Assembly (NCBI RefSeq): GCF_009905435.1
Contig: NZ_JAAAMT010000001.1
Coordinates: 124,001-188,000 of the forward strand
Origin: Pseudomonas sp. R5(2019)
GTDB taxonomy: Bacteria; Pseudomonadota; Gammaproteobacteria; Pseudomonadales; Pseudomonadaceae
Length of the DNA stretch: 64,000 nt
Direction: 5' to 3'
In this document: positions 7,598 through 16,259 of the stretch, in pieces
Numbering within the stretch: the first letter of the stretch is position 1
Layout: each line of letters starts with the position of its first letter
Made by a program: the position numbers and the translations under genes
The notes under the pieces: generated by a model
Database searches by the model: none
What the model saw: the letters and a program-made list of their open reading frames with translations, nothing else
Told to the model about the DNA's origin: nothing

Positions 7598-10061
7598 CGG
7601 CAAATTGCCTCAAGAGGTCGGCGGGCTGTCGCCGTGCCAATTGCCAGAGCGGCCAGGCGGCGGCCAGCAGGCTGGTGAGCAGCCCGAGCAGGGCCAGTTG
7701 CAGCAGTTGCCCGGCGAACACATACAGCGGCAAGCGCCAACCGAAGGCTTGCACATTGACCACCGCCACCAGGCACCACGCCAACAACAAACCCAGGGGT
7801 ATCGCCAGTAGCACCGTCAGGCTGCTGAGCATCAGTGTTTGCCCGAGTGACAACCACGCCAGCCGCGAGCGCTGTACCCCCAGGGCCCAGAGCGGCGCCA
7901 ACTGGCCCAGGCGGCTCTGGCTCAAGGTCAGCAAACTGATAAACAGCGCCACGCCGGCCACCCCGAGGGTCAGGCTGTTGAGCGCTGCCGTGGCGGCAAA
8001 GGTGCGGGTGAACACTTCGGTCGACCAACGCTTCAAGGTCGATTGATCGACCACCCGACTGTCGTCCAGTGCAAAGCGCTTTTGTAGCTCGGCCCTTAGT
8101 ATCGGAATGGCTTCAGGTTCCAGTTTCAAGCCTATCGCAGTCAAGGTTGCATCGGGCCTGTGCCTGCGCAACCAGTCAGCATTCACCAGCACATGACCCT
8201 TGGGGTTGCCGTAGTCGGCGTACAGGCCCACCACGATCATGGATTGCCGCACTTGGGCGGGTAACTGCACGCTGTCGCCTAGTTCGACCTCCAGCCGGCG
8301 TGCCAATTGCTCGCTGAGCATAATGCCGCTGCCGCTCGCCAATTGCTGCCAGGCCTGCGGCGCCTGATCCAGCAACGGCCAATGCGCGCGATAGTTTGGG
8401 TGGTCGGCGATGCCTTGCACCTGCACGGGCCAGCCTTCGAGTCGTACTTCCAGGCGCCAGCTGGGCAGGAGGGCGGTGACCCCCGGCTGGCTGCCGAGCC
8501 AGTCGCTGATCTGTAACGCTTGCCCGGTATCACGGGGCGACAGGTACAAATCGGCCGACAGGCGCTGGTCGAGCCAGCCGATGAAGGTCTTGCGAAAGCC
8601 TTCGGTCATGCTGCCAACGCCCACACTGGCGGCCAGAGCCAGTAACAGCGCCATCAAGGCCAGACTCAAAGCTGGCAGTTGCTGGCGACTGTCAGCGATA
8701 AACCATTCAGACAGCGGCCCGCGACAACCCCGCGCCAGCAACGCCAGTGCAGCGTCGAGCAAGGCGGGCAGGATCAGCGCGCAAGCCAGCAGCAGCGCGG
8801 CGAGCAGGATAAATGCGCTGGGCAGGCTATTGCCGAATCGCCAGCAGGCCAATGCCACCAGCAGCAACAGTGCTGCCAGCATCGCCTGGCGCTTCAACCA
8901 TGGCCCTTGCGCCATCCGCCAGGCCTGAGGCTGTGCCAAGGCCAACAACGGCAAGCGGGCGGCGCGCAGCAAGCTGCTGCACCCTGCCAGCAATGCCCCG
9001 AGTAAACTGACGGCAACGCCTGCCAGCCACCACTGCGCCGGCAGATCAAGATGCCCGGCGACCTGGGCGCCATACAGGCCTCGCAAGCTGGCAGCGACGT
9101 CGGGCAATAACAGGCTCGCCAGCCCATAACCGCTGGCAACCCCGGCCAGGCCACCGAGCACGGCAAAGGTGCCAAGCTCTATCGACAGAGCGGCCAACAG
9201 GCTGCGCAGGCTGATGCCACAGGCGCGCAAGGTGCGGATCAGGCCGCGCCGTTGTTCCAGGGCAAGGCCGATGGCGGCATGGACAATAAACAGACCGACG
9301 ATAAAGGCCAGCAAGCCCAGCGCCGTGAGGTTGAGGTGGAAGCTGTCGGTCAGGCGCTGCAAGTCGCCGTCTTCGCTTGAGGGTTGCAGTTGCAGGTGCG
9401 CTGCAAGACCGGCCGGTAGCACCGGGCGTTCGCGCGCAAAGGCCGCGGGCAGCAACAGTCGCGAAAGCTGTCCTGAAGCCTGCAGCAGCTGTTGCGCATG
9501 GCCGATATCCAGCACCACCACGCCAGGCGCCAGCGCTTCCTTGAGGACAAAGGGCGGCAAGGTGCGGCCATCGCTGCTGCGGGCTTGCTCGCCGGCTTTC
9601 AGGCCCAGTTGCTGCAGCGTATCGGGGCCAACCCAGGCCTGGCCCGGCGTACCGATAAAGGCTTCCAGGTCGAAGGCCTGCCCCGGTTGCCCGGCGATGG
9701 TGCTGCCCGCGGGCAGGCTCAACGGCTCAATGCCGATCAGCCGAATACTCAGCGGCCGCTCGCCGCCAAACCGTACGCGGCCTTCAAGCACCGGCGTCAC
9801 CGGCCAGCCTTCTGCGCGCAGCTGCACATACAATGCCTGATCGAAACGCTCACCGGTACGCGGCAGTATCTGCGCCTGTGCCGGCCCCGCCAGTACCGCA
9901 CTGGCACGGGCATAGTCATTGCGCGCCTGGCTATTGAGAGCCTGAACGCCGGTCCACAGCGCCGTGGCCAGCCACAGCCCGGTGAGAATGCTGAAAAACT
10001 GCAACGGATGGCGCCGCCAATGGCTCAGCAGCGCCTGCACGGCGATCAGCATCGGGCTCAT
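7587..10061 (-). CDS. ABC transporter permease, FtsX/MacB-like, double repeat
   Basis: This 824-residue inner-membrane permease has one helix near the N-terminus (FFSILTGLWLATALWTGV), a large periplasmic domain, a first three-helix FtsX block around residues 250-370, a central hydrophobic stretch, a second periplasmic domain and a final FtsX block, as in YbbP/AttF-G type proteins. The preferred ATG overlaps the ATPase stop as TGATG; a GTG one codon upstream is possible. Together with the ATPase and lipocalin-like lipoprotein it should form an envelope export or lipoprotein-type transport system. The cargo cannot be told from sequence. Confidence 0.88.
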   Translation of the reverse strand: MSPMLIAVQALLSHWRRHPLQFFSILTGLWLATALWTGVQALNSQARNDYARASAVLAGPAQAQILPRTGERFDQALYVQLRAEGWPVTPVLEGRVRFGGERPLSIRLIGIEPLSLPAGSTIAGQPGQAFDLEAFIGTPGQAWVGPDTLQQLGLKAGEQARSSDGRTLPPFVLKEALAPGVVVLDIGHAQQLLQASGQLSRLLLPAAFARERPVLPAGLAAHLQLQPSSEDGDLQRLTDSFHLNLTALGLLAFIVGLFIVHAAIGLALEQRRGLIRTLRACGISLRSLLAALSIELGTFAVLGGLAGVASGYGLASLLLPDVAASLRGLYGAQVAGHLDLPAQWWLAGVAVSLLGALLAGCSSLLRAARLPLLALAQPQAWRMAQGPWLKRQAMLAALLLLVALACWRFGNSLPSAFILLAALLLACALILPALLDAALALLARGCRGPLSEWFIADSRQQLPALSLALMALLLALAASVGVGSMTEGFRKTFIGWLDQRLSADLYLSPRDTGQALQISDWLGSQPGVTALLPSWRLEVRLEGWPVQVQGIADHPNYRAHWPLLDQAPQAWQQLASGSGIMLSEQLARRLEVELGDSVQLPAQVRQSMIVVGLYADYGNPKGHVLVNADWLRRHRPDATLTAIGLKLEPEAIPILRAELQKRFALDDSRVVDQSTLKRWSTEVFTRTFAATAALNSLTLGVAGVALFISLLTLSQSRLGQLAPLWALGVQRSRLAWLSLGQTLMLSSLTVLLAIPLGLLLAWCLVAVVNVQAFGWRLPLYVFAGQLLQLALLGLLTSLLAAAWPLWQLARRQPADLLRQFADEA

Positions 10062-10726
10062 CACCGCGCCTCACTCTGCACGCGGCCGTTGTGCAACAGG
10101 CAGCGCTGGGCCAGCTGTGCGGCCAGGCGCCGGCTGTGGGTCACCATCAACACGCTGCTGCCAGCCTCGGCGACCAACTGCAACAGCAAGGCCAGTACCT
10201 CATCGCTGCTCGCTTCATCGAGGCTGCCGGTGGGCTCGTCGGCCAGCAACAGCGCCGGCCTGGCTGCCAGCGCACGGCCGATGGCCAGCCGTTGCTGTTG
10301 ACCGCCGGACAATTGTTCCGGATAGCGTTGCAACAACGTCGACAGGCCGAGGCGTTCAGCCAGGTAGTCGACCCAGGCGCGATCATGGCGCTGCGCCAGC
10401 CGCGCCTGGAACGCCAGGTTGGCCGCCACCGTCAGGCTGCTGATAAGGTTGTACTGCTGGAACACCAACCCGATACCTTGACGCCGCCAGCGTGCCAGCG
10501 CTGTTTCCGAGCGACCGTCCAGCGGCTCATCGTCGATCAGGATGCGCCCGCTGTCAGCCCGATCGAGGCCGGCGATCAAGTGCAGCAGCGTGCTTTTACC
10601 GCTGCCCGACTCTCCCATCAGCGCCAGACTGCTGCCGTGCGCCAGGCGCAGGTCGACGCCCTGCAACACCGCCAGCGTACCTTGGGCGGTGGTGAACGAC
10701 TTGCACAACTGCTCGACGACCAGCAT
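10061..10726 (-). CDS. ABC transporter ATP-binding protein, LolD/MacB-type
   Basis: The 221-residue ATPase has a complete set of motifs: Walker A GESGSGKST, Q-loop FQQYNLISSLTV, signature LSGGQQQR, Walker B LLLADEPTGSLD, and switch His in VTHS. The sequence and the short length fit the LolD/MacB subgroup that partners FtsX-like permeases. I chose the ATG of MLVVEQLCKSF, nine bases after AAGGAG, over a GTG that abuts the ribosome site. It is the first gene of the minus-strand operon and is divergent from the KfrA/TnpT-like gene. Confidence 0.92.
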   Translation of the reverse strand: MLVVEQLCKSFTTAQGTLAVLQGVDLRLAHGSSLALMGESGSGKSTLLHLIAGLDRADSGRILIDDEPLDGRSETALARWRRQGIGLVFQQYNLISSLTVAANLAFQARLAQRHDRAWVDYLAERLGLSTLLQRYPEQLSGGQQQRLAIGRALAARPALLLADEPTGSLDEASSDEVLALLLQLVAEAGSSVLMVTHSRRLAAQLAQRCLLHNGRVQSEAR

Positions 10727-10813
10727 CAACGACACTCCTTCGGGTGCTATTACTCACCAGACTGTGAATCGACCATAGCATTCAGAACGCCGACCCATTA
10801 GTCTGCGCGCATC

Positions 10814-10835
10814 GGTATGTACAACAGTACGAAAT
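10814..10835 (+). promoter_or_regulatory. 22-base motif shared with the recombinase upstream region
   Basis: GGTATGTACAACAGTACGAAAT lies 13 bases before the downstream ATG. It matches the reverse complement of the element at 5288-5309 at 19 of 22 positions, and its core CAACAGTACGAAA recurs exactly at 5424-5436. It covers the likely promoter/operator of the following gene. Confidence 0.6.
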
Positions 10836-10848
10836 AACAGGAGTGAGC

Positions 10849-11784
10849 ATGGCCCGAGGTGGCATCAACAAAGCCGTGGTGCAGAAGGCGCGGCAAGCCT
10901 TGCTGGCGCGGGGCGAGCATCCGAGCATCGATGCGGTACGTATCGAGATGGGCAATACCGGCTCGAAAACCACCATTCACCGCTACCTCAAGGAACTCGA
11001 GGATGGCGCTCAGCCGCGTGATCTGCAGGCCCCGGACCTCGGCGACGAGCTGGCGCAGCTGGTGGCCGGACTTGCCCAGCGCTTGAAGGAGGAAGCGATT
11101 GCCCCGCTGGAGCAAGCCCATGATGAATTTGCAGAAAAACAAGCCACCTGGCAGGCAGAGCTCTCGGCCAGTCGTGAAGCGCTGGCGCAGTTGCAACAGC
11201 AGCACGCCAGCCAGCGTCAGGCTCTGGAACAGACCAGCGCCGCGCTGTCGACCAGCCAAGGCAACCTGCACGCCGAAGAAGCCCGCAATGCCCGCCTGAG
11301 CCAGACCTGCGACGACCAGCAATTGCGGCTGGAAGAAAAAGCCGAGCATATCCGCTCGCTGGAGGACAAACACCAGCATGCCCGCGATGCGCTGGAGCAT
11401 TACCGCAACGCGATCAAAGAGCAGCGCGAACAGGAACAGCGCCGCCACGAAGGGCAGTTGCAGCAGTTGCAGATGGAAGTGCGGCAGTTGCAACAGACGC
11501 TGATCGTCAAGCAGGACGAATTGACCCGCCTGAACCGCGACAACGAACGGCTGTTGGTGGAAGCGCGGCAAGCGCGTCAGGAACATGACCACCAGCGTCG
11601 CGCAACCGAGCAAAGCAGCGCCGAGGTGGACGGCCTGAAAACCCTGGTGGCCCAGGCCGAAGGCGGGCGCCAGGCACTGTCAGGCCAGATCGAGGAATTG
11701 AAGAAAGAGATGGCGCAGCTGGCCAAGGTGGCGTTGCGGCGGGTGCACAAGCGGCGGGTACCTGAAGCGCCTGAGGCGGAGTAA
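10849..11784 (+). CDS. KfrA-N/TnpT-like DNA-binding coiled-coil protein
   Basis: The 311-residue protein has an N-terminal KfrA-type DNA-binding domain (VRIEMGNTGSKTTIHRYLKEL near residues 27-47, shown as VRIEMGNTGSKTT plus HRYLKEL) and then about 220 residues of charged, Gln/Glu-rich coiled coil, ending in a basic tail (RRVHKRRV). This is the architecture of plasmid KfrA and of the cointegrate-resolution protein TnpT of Tn4651. The ATG five bases after AGGAG is chosen over the GTG two codons upstream. Known TnpT partners a TnpS recombinase, and a TnpS-like gene with a matching upstream motif lies on the other side of the ABC operon. Confidence 0.75.
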   Translation: MARGGINKAVVQKARQALLARGEHPSIDAVRIEMGNTGSKTTIHRYLKELEDGAQPRDLQAPDLGDELAQLVAGLAQRLKEEAIAPLEQAHDEFAEKQATWQAELSASREALAQLQQQHASQRQALEQTSAALSTSQGNLHAEEARNARLSQTCDDQQLRLEEKAEHIRSLEDKHQHARDALEHYRNAIKEQREQEQRRHEGQLQQLQMEVRQLQQTLIVKQDELTRLNRDNERLLVEARQARQEHDHQRRATEQSSAEVDGLKTLVAQAEGGRQALSGQIEELKKEMAQLAKVALRRVHKRRVPEAPEAE

Positions 11785-11825
11785 ATGACCTTGGCGCTAC
11801 TGCCAGTCAGTTAAGGCATAGAACT

Positions 11826-11912
11826 GTGGGAGCGGATTTATCCGCGAATAAAGGCAACACGGTCTACCTGATAAACCGCAGCGCCTATATTCGCGGATAA
11901 ATCCGCTCCCAC
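11826..11912. repeat. dispersed inverted repeat, GTGGGAGCGG class (copy 1)
   Basis: Near-perfect 25-base arms (GTGGGAGCGGATTTATCCGC... and its complement at 11888-11912) flank a 37-base spacer. The spacer itself resembles that of the copy at 22811-22897, so the whole 87-base unit is a dispersed element rather than a chance hairpin. Confidence 0.88.
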
Positions 11913-11940
11913 GAGTCATTCGCAGCAACGGCCCCGGAAT

Positions 11941-13521
11941 TTACAGAGCTTCGGTGCTGGCTACCCCATTCACCAACCGCGAAATACCCAACGGATTCGC
12001 ATTCTTCAGCGCATCCGGCAACAACGCATCCGGGTAGTTCTGGTAGCACACCGGTCGCAGGAAGCGGTCGATCGCCAGCGTCCCCACCGAGGTGCCGCGC
12101 GCATCGGAAGTGGCAGGGTAGGGCCCGCCATGAACCATGGCATCACAGACTTCCACACCGGTCGGGTAGCCATTGAGCAGCAGGCGCCCGGCCTTTTGCT
12201 CAAGCAGTGGCACCAGCGAGGCAAACTGTTCGAGGTCCGCGGGCTCGGCAATCAGGGTCGCGGTCAGTTGACCATCAAGGCTGGCCAGGACCTGTTCCAG
12301 CTCCGCCTTGTCACGCACCTGGACCACCACCGTGGTCGGGCCGAACACTTCTTCCTGAAGCAATTCATTACCCTTGCGCAGCAATGACACATCGGCCTGG
12401 AACAACTGAGGGTGCGCCTGGTTGCCGGTTTGCTCACGCCCGGCCAGGTGGGTGATGCCCTCGGCACTGCCCAGTGCTGTCAGGCCACGGCAATAGCTGT
12501 GCAAGCCGCCGGCATTGAGCAGTGTCTGGGCCGGCTGGGCGTCGATAAACTGCCCCAGCTTGTCCAGAAACGCCGAAAATTCGGGCGAGGCGATCCCCAG
12601 CACCATCCCGGGGTTGGTGCAGAACTGGCCGGCGCCCAACACCACCGATGCGCCCAACTCAACCGCAATCTTTTCGCCACGTTCGGTCAGCGCCTGAGGT
12701 AGCACAATCATCGGGTTGATACTCGACATCTCGGCAAACACCGGAATCGGCCGGGGCCGAGCGGCGGCCATGTCGCACAGTGCACGGCCACCGGCCAGTG
12801 AACCGGTAAAACCCACGGCACAAATGGCCGGATGTTTGACCAGCCGCGCACCCACGCCGCCGCCATAGATCATGTTGAACACACCCGCCGGCATGCCGGT
12901 GGCTTCGGCGGCACGGATGATGGCCCGGGCAACCCCATCTGCCGTGGCCATATGGCCGCTGTGGGCCTTGAACACGACCGGGCAGCCTGCTGCGAGTGCC
13001 GCTGCGGTATCACCACCGGCAGTGGAGAACGCCAGCGGAAAGTTGCTGGCACCGAAGACCGCCACCGGGCCGACACCAATGCGCGTTTGCCGCAGGTCAG
13101 GGCGGGGCAGTGGCTGGCGATCGGGCAACGCCAGGTCGATGCGCGCGCCATGGAAGTCACCCCGGCGCAGCACCTTGGCAAACAGGCGCATCTGGCCACT
13201 GGTACGACCACGCTCGCCCTGGATGCGGGCCGCTGGCAATGCCGTTTCCCGGCAAACGATGGCAATAAAGTCATCGCCCAGGGCGTCGATCTGGTCGGCG
13301 ATGGCCTCCAGAAACTCAGCCCGACGCAGTGGCGAAAGGTTGCGAAAGACCGGGTAGGCATCCGCCGCTGCCTGGGCGGCAGCGTCGGCTTCGGCATCGG
13401 TGGCCTGGAAGAAGCGATAAGGCAAGGCTTCGCCTGTGTGAGCGTCCAGGCTCTGCAAGGTAACGTCACCTGCGGCGCTGCGGCCACCGGCAATAAAGTG
13501 CTGACCAAGAATGTCCGTCAT
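11941..13521 (-). CDS. 2,5-dioxovalerate (alpha-ketoglutarate semialdehyde) dehydrogenase
   Basis: The 526-residue NAD(P)-dependent aldehyde dehydrogenase resembles the KGSADH branch that oxidises 2,5-dioxopentanoate to 2-oxoglutarate, the last step of non-phosphorylated pentose, glucarate or hydroxyproline routes. Markers are the cofactor segment GPVAVFGASNFPLAF, FTGS near residue 250, the catalytic glutamate in FAEMSSINP and the catalytic cysteine in GAGQFCTNPG. The ATG follows AAAGGAG; an extended in-frame start has no support. It sits 93 bases after an AraD1/GguC-like gene on the same strand, so the two probably form an operon. Other aldehydes remain possible. Confidence 0.88.
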   Translation of the reverse strand: MTDILGQHFIAGGRSAAGDVTLQSLDAHTGEALPYRFFQATDAEADAAAQAAADAYPVFRNLSPLRRAEFLEAIADQIDALGDDFIAIVCRETALPAARIQGERGRTSGQMRLFAKVLRRGDFHGARIDLALPDRQPLPRPDLRQTRIGVGPVAVFGASNFPLAFSTAGGDTAAALAAGCPVVFKAHSGHMATADGVARAIIRAAEATGMPAGVFNMIYGGGVGARLVKHPAICAVGFTGSLAGGRALCDMAAARPRPIPVFAEMSSINPMIVLPQALTERGEKIAVELGASVVLGAGQFCTNPGMVLGIASPEFSAFLDKLGQFIDAQPAQTLLNAGGLHSYCRGLTALGSAEGITHLAGREQTGNQAHPQLFQADVSLLRKGNELLQEEVFGPTTVVVQVRDKAELEQVLASLDGQLTATLIAEPADLEQFASLVPLLEQKAGRLLLNGYPTGVEVCDAMVHGGPYPATSDARGTSVGTLAIDRFLRPVCYQNYPDALLPDALKNANPLGISRLVNGVASTEAL

Positions 13522-13614
13522 TTGCGGCTCCTTTAATGAAAAGTGGGGGGCTGGCGTCAGGTAAATAGCCCCGATCTGCCACGGCACACATTCGTTGCAC
13601 AGCGCCCGGATGGG

Positions 13615-14613
13615 TCAGAGTGCCTTGACCTCGCCGATGGAGAACGCCGCGTCGGCGACGTCGATGGCATTGCACAGCGGGGCGCCAAACTCAGCCATGC
13701 TGATTTCGAAACGGTCGCCTGGCTGGGTCTTCACGTTGTCGGCCACTGACAACGTCGCGGTGCCGAAGAAGTGCACGTGCACGTCACCGGCACGCAGGAA
13801 CTGACGGTACTTGAAGTGGTGGTACTCCAGGTTGTCGAGGCTGTGGCACATGTTGTCTTCGCCACTGAGGAACTCTTTTTCCCAGAGCACTTGCCCATCG
13901 CGCCAGATCCGGCTGGTGCCGGCCAGGTGGCGGGGCAGTTCGCCCACCCGCAGTTCCGGCCCGTAAGAGCAGTTGCGCAATTTGGAGTGCGCCAGGTACA
14001 GATAACTGCGGCGCTCCATCACATGATCGGAGAACTCGTTGCCCAAGGCGAAGCCGAGGCGGTAAGGCGTGCCGTCTTCACCGATCACATAGAGGCCGGT
14101 CAGCTCCGGCTCTTCACCGGCGTCTTCGGCAAATTGCGGCGACTGGAACGGCTGGTTGGGGCGAACCACGATCGAGCCGTCGCCCTTGTAGAACCATTCC
14201 GGCTGGGCGCCGACCGAGCCGGGCCCGGGGCGCCCCCCCTCGATGCCCCACTGGAACATGCGCGCGGTGTCGGTGAGGGCGGTCTGGTCATCGATTTTTT
14301 GCTGGTGCATCTTGTCGCGGGTCGAGGCGCTGCCCAGGTGAGTCAGGCCGGTGCCGCTGATCAGGCAGTGGGCCGGGTCTTCGTGGTCCAGCGGTGGCAG
14401 AACGCGCGCGGCGTCCAGCAGCTGGGTATAACTTTCAGTAGCGGGCGTGCAGCCACGCGCCTGGACTTCTTCAATCAGGTTGCGGCCATTACCGATGGCG
14501 GCGAGCGCCAGGGTGCGGGTGCTGCCGGCCTGGTTGACGATCAGCAACTTGTCGCCTTCAATCACGCCGACGCAGCGCTGGCCTTGGAAATCTTCGAACT
14601 GGATCAAACGCAT
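13615..14613 (-). CDS. AraD1/GguC-like fumarylacetoacetate-hydrolase-family protein
   Basis: The 332-residue protein resembles the AraD1/GguC family, FAH-fold enzymes seen in pentose and galactose catabolic clusters, where they are thought to act as 2-keto-3-deoxy-sugar-acid dehydratases. Visible family stretches are SGTGLTHLGSA near residue 87, GVGAQP-like GSVGAQPEW near 133, a glutamate-rich EDAGEEPELTG, and a C-terminal GDRFEISMAEFG. It lies just upstream of the KGSADH gene, which would use its product, and is divergent from a LysR regulator. Other sugar-uptake or dehydrogenase genes of such a pathway are missing here. Confidence 0.8.
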   Translation of the reverse strand: MRLIQFEDFQGQRCVGVIEGDKLLIVNQAGSTRTLALAAIGNGRNLIEEVQARGCTPATESYTQLLDAARVLPPLDHEDPAHCLISGTGLTHLGSASTRDKMHQQKIDDQTALTDTARMFQWGIEGGRPGPGSVGAQPEWFYKGDGSIVVRPNQPFQSPQFAEDAGEEPELTGLYVIGEDGTPYRLGFALGNEFSDHVMERRSYLYLAHSKLRNCSYGPELRVGELPRHLAGTSRIWRDGQVLWEKEFLSGEDNMCHSLDNLEYHHFKYRQFLRAGDVHVHFFGTATLSVADNVKTQPGDRFEISMAEFGAPLCNAIDVADAAFSIGEVKAL

Positions 14614-14717
14614 GGAGGCTGGCCTCGGCTTGTTGTTATCGATGCGTCACTTTAATTTCCACAGCAAATGCTGCCTAATGAGAGTTAGGACCCGAGCGAT
14701 AACTTTCAGGTATACCT

Positions 14718-15635
14718 ATGCTGCCACCCTTTACCACCATCGTTTCGCGCTTGCGCCTCAAGCAACTGCGCCTGTTGATCGCCCTGGATGAACACGGCTC
14801 GGTGCGCAAGGCCTCCGATGCCATGGCCTTGTCGCAACCGGGCGCGACCAAGGCGCTGCATGAGATCGAAACGATTTTTGGCTCCAGACTGTTCGAACGC
14901 ACCAGCAAGGGCCTGGAAGCCAACGACCTGGGACGCTGCGTGATTCGCTATGCGCGGCTGATCCATACCGACCTTGAGCATTTGCGTGAAGAAATGGTCG
15001 GCATTCTGCAGGGGCACGGCGGGCGCTTGAGCGTGGGGACGATCATGGGCGCGGTGCCGGCGCTGGTGGACAGCCTGGCGCGGTTGCGGGACAAACAGCC
15101 CGAGCTGTCGGTGACGATCGTCGAGGACACCAGCGCGCGCTTGCTGAGCCTGCTGGACCAGGGCCGGCTGGACGTTGCCATTTGCCGCACCAGCGTCAGC
15201 CAGCGACCCACCGCCTACCAGACCCGTTCCCGCGCCCAGGAGCCGTTGGTGCTGGTGGCCAACCCGGCGCATGCGCTGGCCGGGCGGGTGAAGCTGCAAC
15301 TGGCGGACTTGATGGACAGCCGCTGGGTGGTGTTCCCGGTCAACATGCCGATGCGTTTGACCCTGGAACGCGAATTTCGCCAGGCCGGCTTGAGTTTTCC
15401 GTTGTATCCAATGGTGACCTCGTCGACCTTTACCACCTTGTCGCTGTTATTGCAGGACCCGTCGCTCGTGGCGGTAATGCCTGCCGATGTCGCCCGGATG
15501 GCGCTGGATCACGGCCTGTTGGTGAAACTCGACTTGACGATCCACTCAGTGAGCGAGCCTTATGAGATTGTCACGAGGGTGGATGTAGAGTTGACGGCGC
15601 CGATGGCGATGTTGATTGATGAACTCACAGCCTGA
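14718..15635 (+). CDS. LysR-family transcriptional regulator
   Basis: The 305-residue protein has the LysR winged helix at the N-terminus (LRLLIALDEHGSVRKASDAM, helix-turn-helix about 20-60, then FERTSKGLEAN) and a periplasmic-binding-type effector domain from about residue 100. It is closest in look to the GbpR/GalR-like LysR group found beside sugar-binding and GguC genes. It is transcribed away from the AraD1/KGSADH pair with a 104-base gap, so it most likely controls that operon in response to a sugar acid. The effector cannot be read from sequence. Confidence 0.88.
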   Translation: MLPPFTTIVSRLRLKQLRLLIALDEHGSVRKASDAMALSQPGATKALHEIETIFGSRLFERTSKGLEANDLGRCVIRYARLIHTDLEHLREEMVGILQGHGGRLSVGTIMGAVPALVDSLARLRDKQPELSVTIVEDTSARLLSLLDQGRLDVAICRTSVSQRPTAYQTRSRAQEPLVLVANPAHALAGRVKLQLADLMDSRWVVFPVNMPMRLTLEREFRQAGLSFPLYPMVTSSTFTTLSLLLQDPSLVAVMPADVARMALDHGLLVKLDLTIHSVSEPYEIVTRVDVELTAPMAMLIDELTA

Positions 15636-15647
15636 ACACAACCCCCT

Positions 15648-15731
15648 GTAGGAGCCAGGCTCGCCTGCGATGGGGGCACTGCGGCGCAGCCCATCGCAGC
15701 GGTCCGGCGTCCCGGCAAGCCTGGCTCCTAC
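15648..15731. repeat. REP-like inverted repeat, GTAGGAGCCAGGC type
   Basis: Arms GTAGGAGCCAGGC (15648-15660) and GCCTGGCTCCTAC (15719-15731) surround an inner, weaker repeat (TGCGATGGG / CCCATCGCA). This is a third flavour of the extragenic palindromes in this window and may also act as a terminator for the LysR gene. Confidence 0.8.
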
Positions 15732-15767
15732 ACGCGGTTCGCGTCGTCACCATTGGATAGAAGAATC

Positions 15768-16259
15768 ATGAGCCTGCAGCTTGTTTGCCATTCAACACTG
15801 ACCCGTGCTCAGCAAAGCCAACTGCAGGGTCTTGAACTGTCCCCCGAACAACAGGCCTTTGCCGGGGACGTTCACTCAGCGCTGTATCTCCTGAACAACG
15901 GCCAGAACTTCGCTATCCGGGGTTTTGTCTTGCTGGTCGATCAACGCCCTGTCGCCTTCCTGCTCCTCAAGCGCCCTCCCTATCTTCCGCCCTGGGCCGA
16001 TGAGAATTCGGCCACCTTGCACGCTTTCATGGTCGATCAACGCCAGCAGGGCAAAGGCTATGGCAAGGCTTGCCTGCAAGCGCTGCCCGCCGCCGCGAAG
16101 CAGGCATGGCCCGAGCTTGCGCAATTGATGCTTTCGGTGGATCTCGACAACCTCCAGGCATTGGCGCTGTACCGCAGGCAGGGCTGGGAGGCCTGCGGCC
16201 ATGGCTATCGAGGTCGATCCGGCCATGAATTACGGATGCGCTTGCCCATCGCCCCGTGA
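15768..16259 (+). CDS. GNAT-family N-acetyltransferase
   Basis: The 163-residue protein has a GNAT fold with the acetyl-CoA motif QRQQGKGYGKACLQ near residues 96-109 (Q/RxxGxG/A form) preceded by a strand TLHAFMVD, and the motif B-like DNLQALALYRRQGWE, as in ribosomal-protein or small-molecule acetyltransferases. The ATG before SLQLVCHS is used; a TTG five codons upstream is less likely. It overlaps the end of the convergent sigma54 activator gene by 30 bases. The substrate is unknown. Confidence 0.85.
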   Translation: MSLQLVCHSTLTRAQQSQLQGLELSPEQQAFAGDVHSALYLLNNGQNFAIRGFVLLVDQRPVAFLLLKRPPYLPPWADENSATLHAFMVDQRQQGKGYGKACLQALPAAAKQAWPELAQLMLSVDLDNLQALALYRRQGWEACGHGYRGRSGHELRMRLPIAP

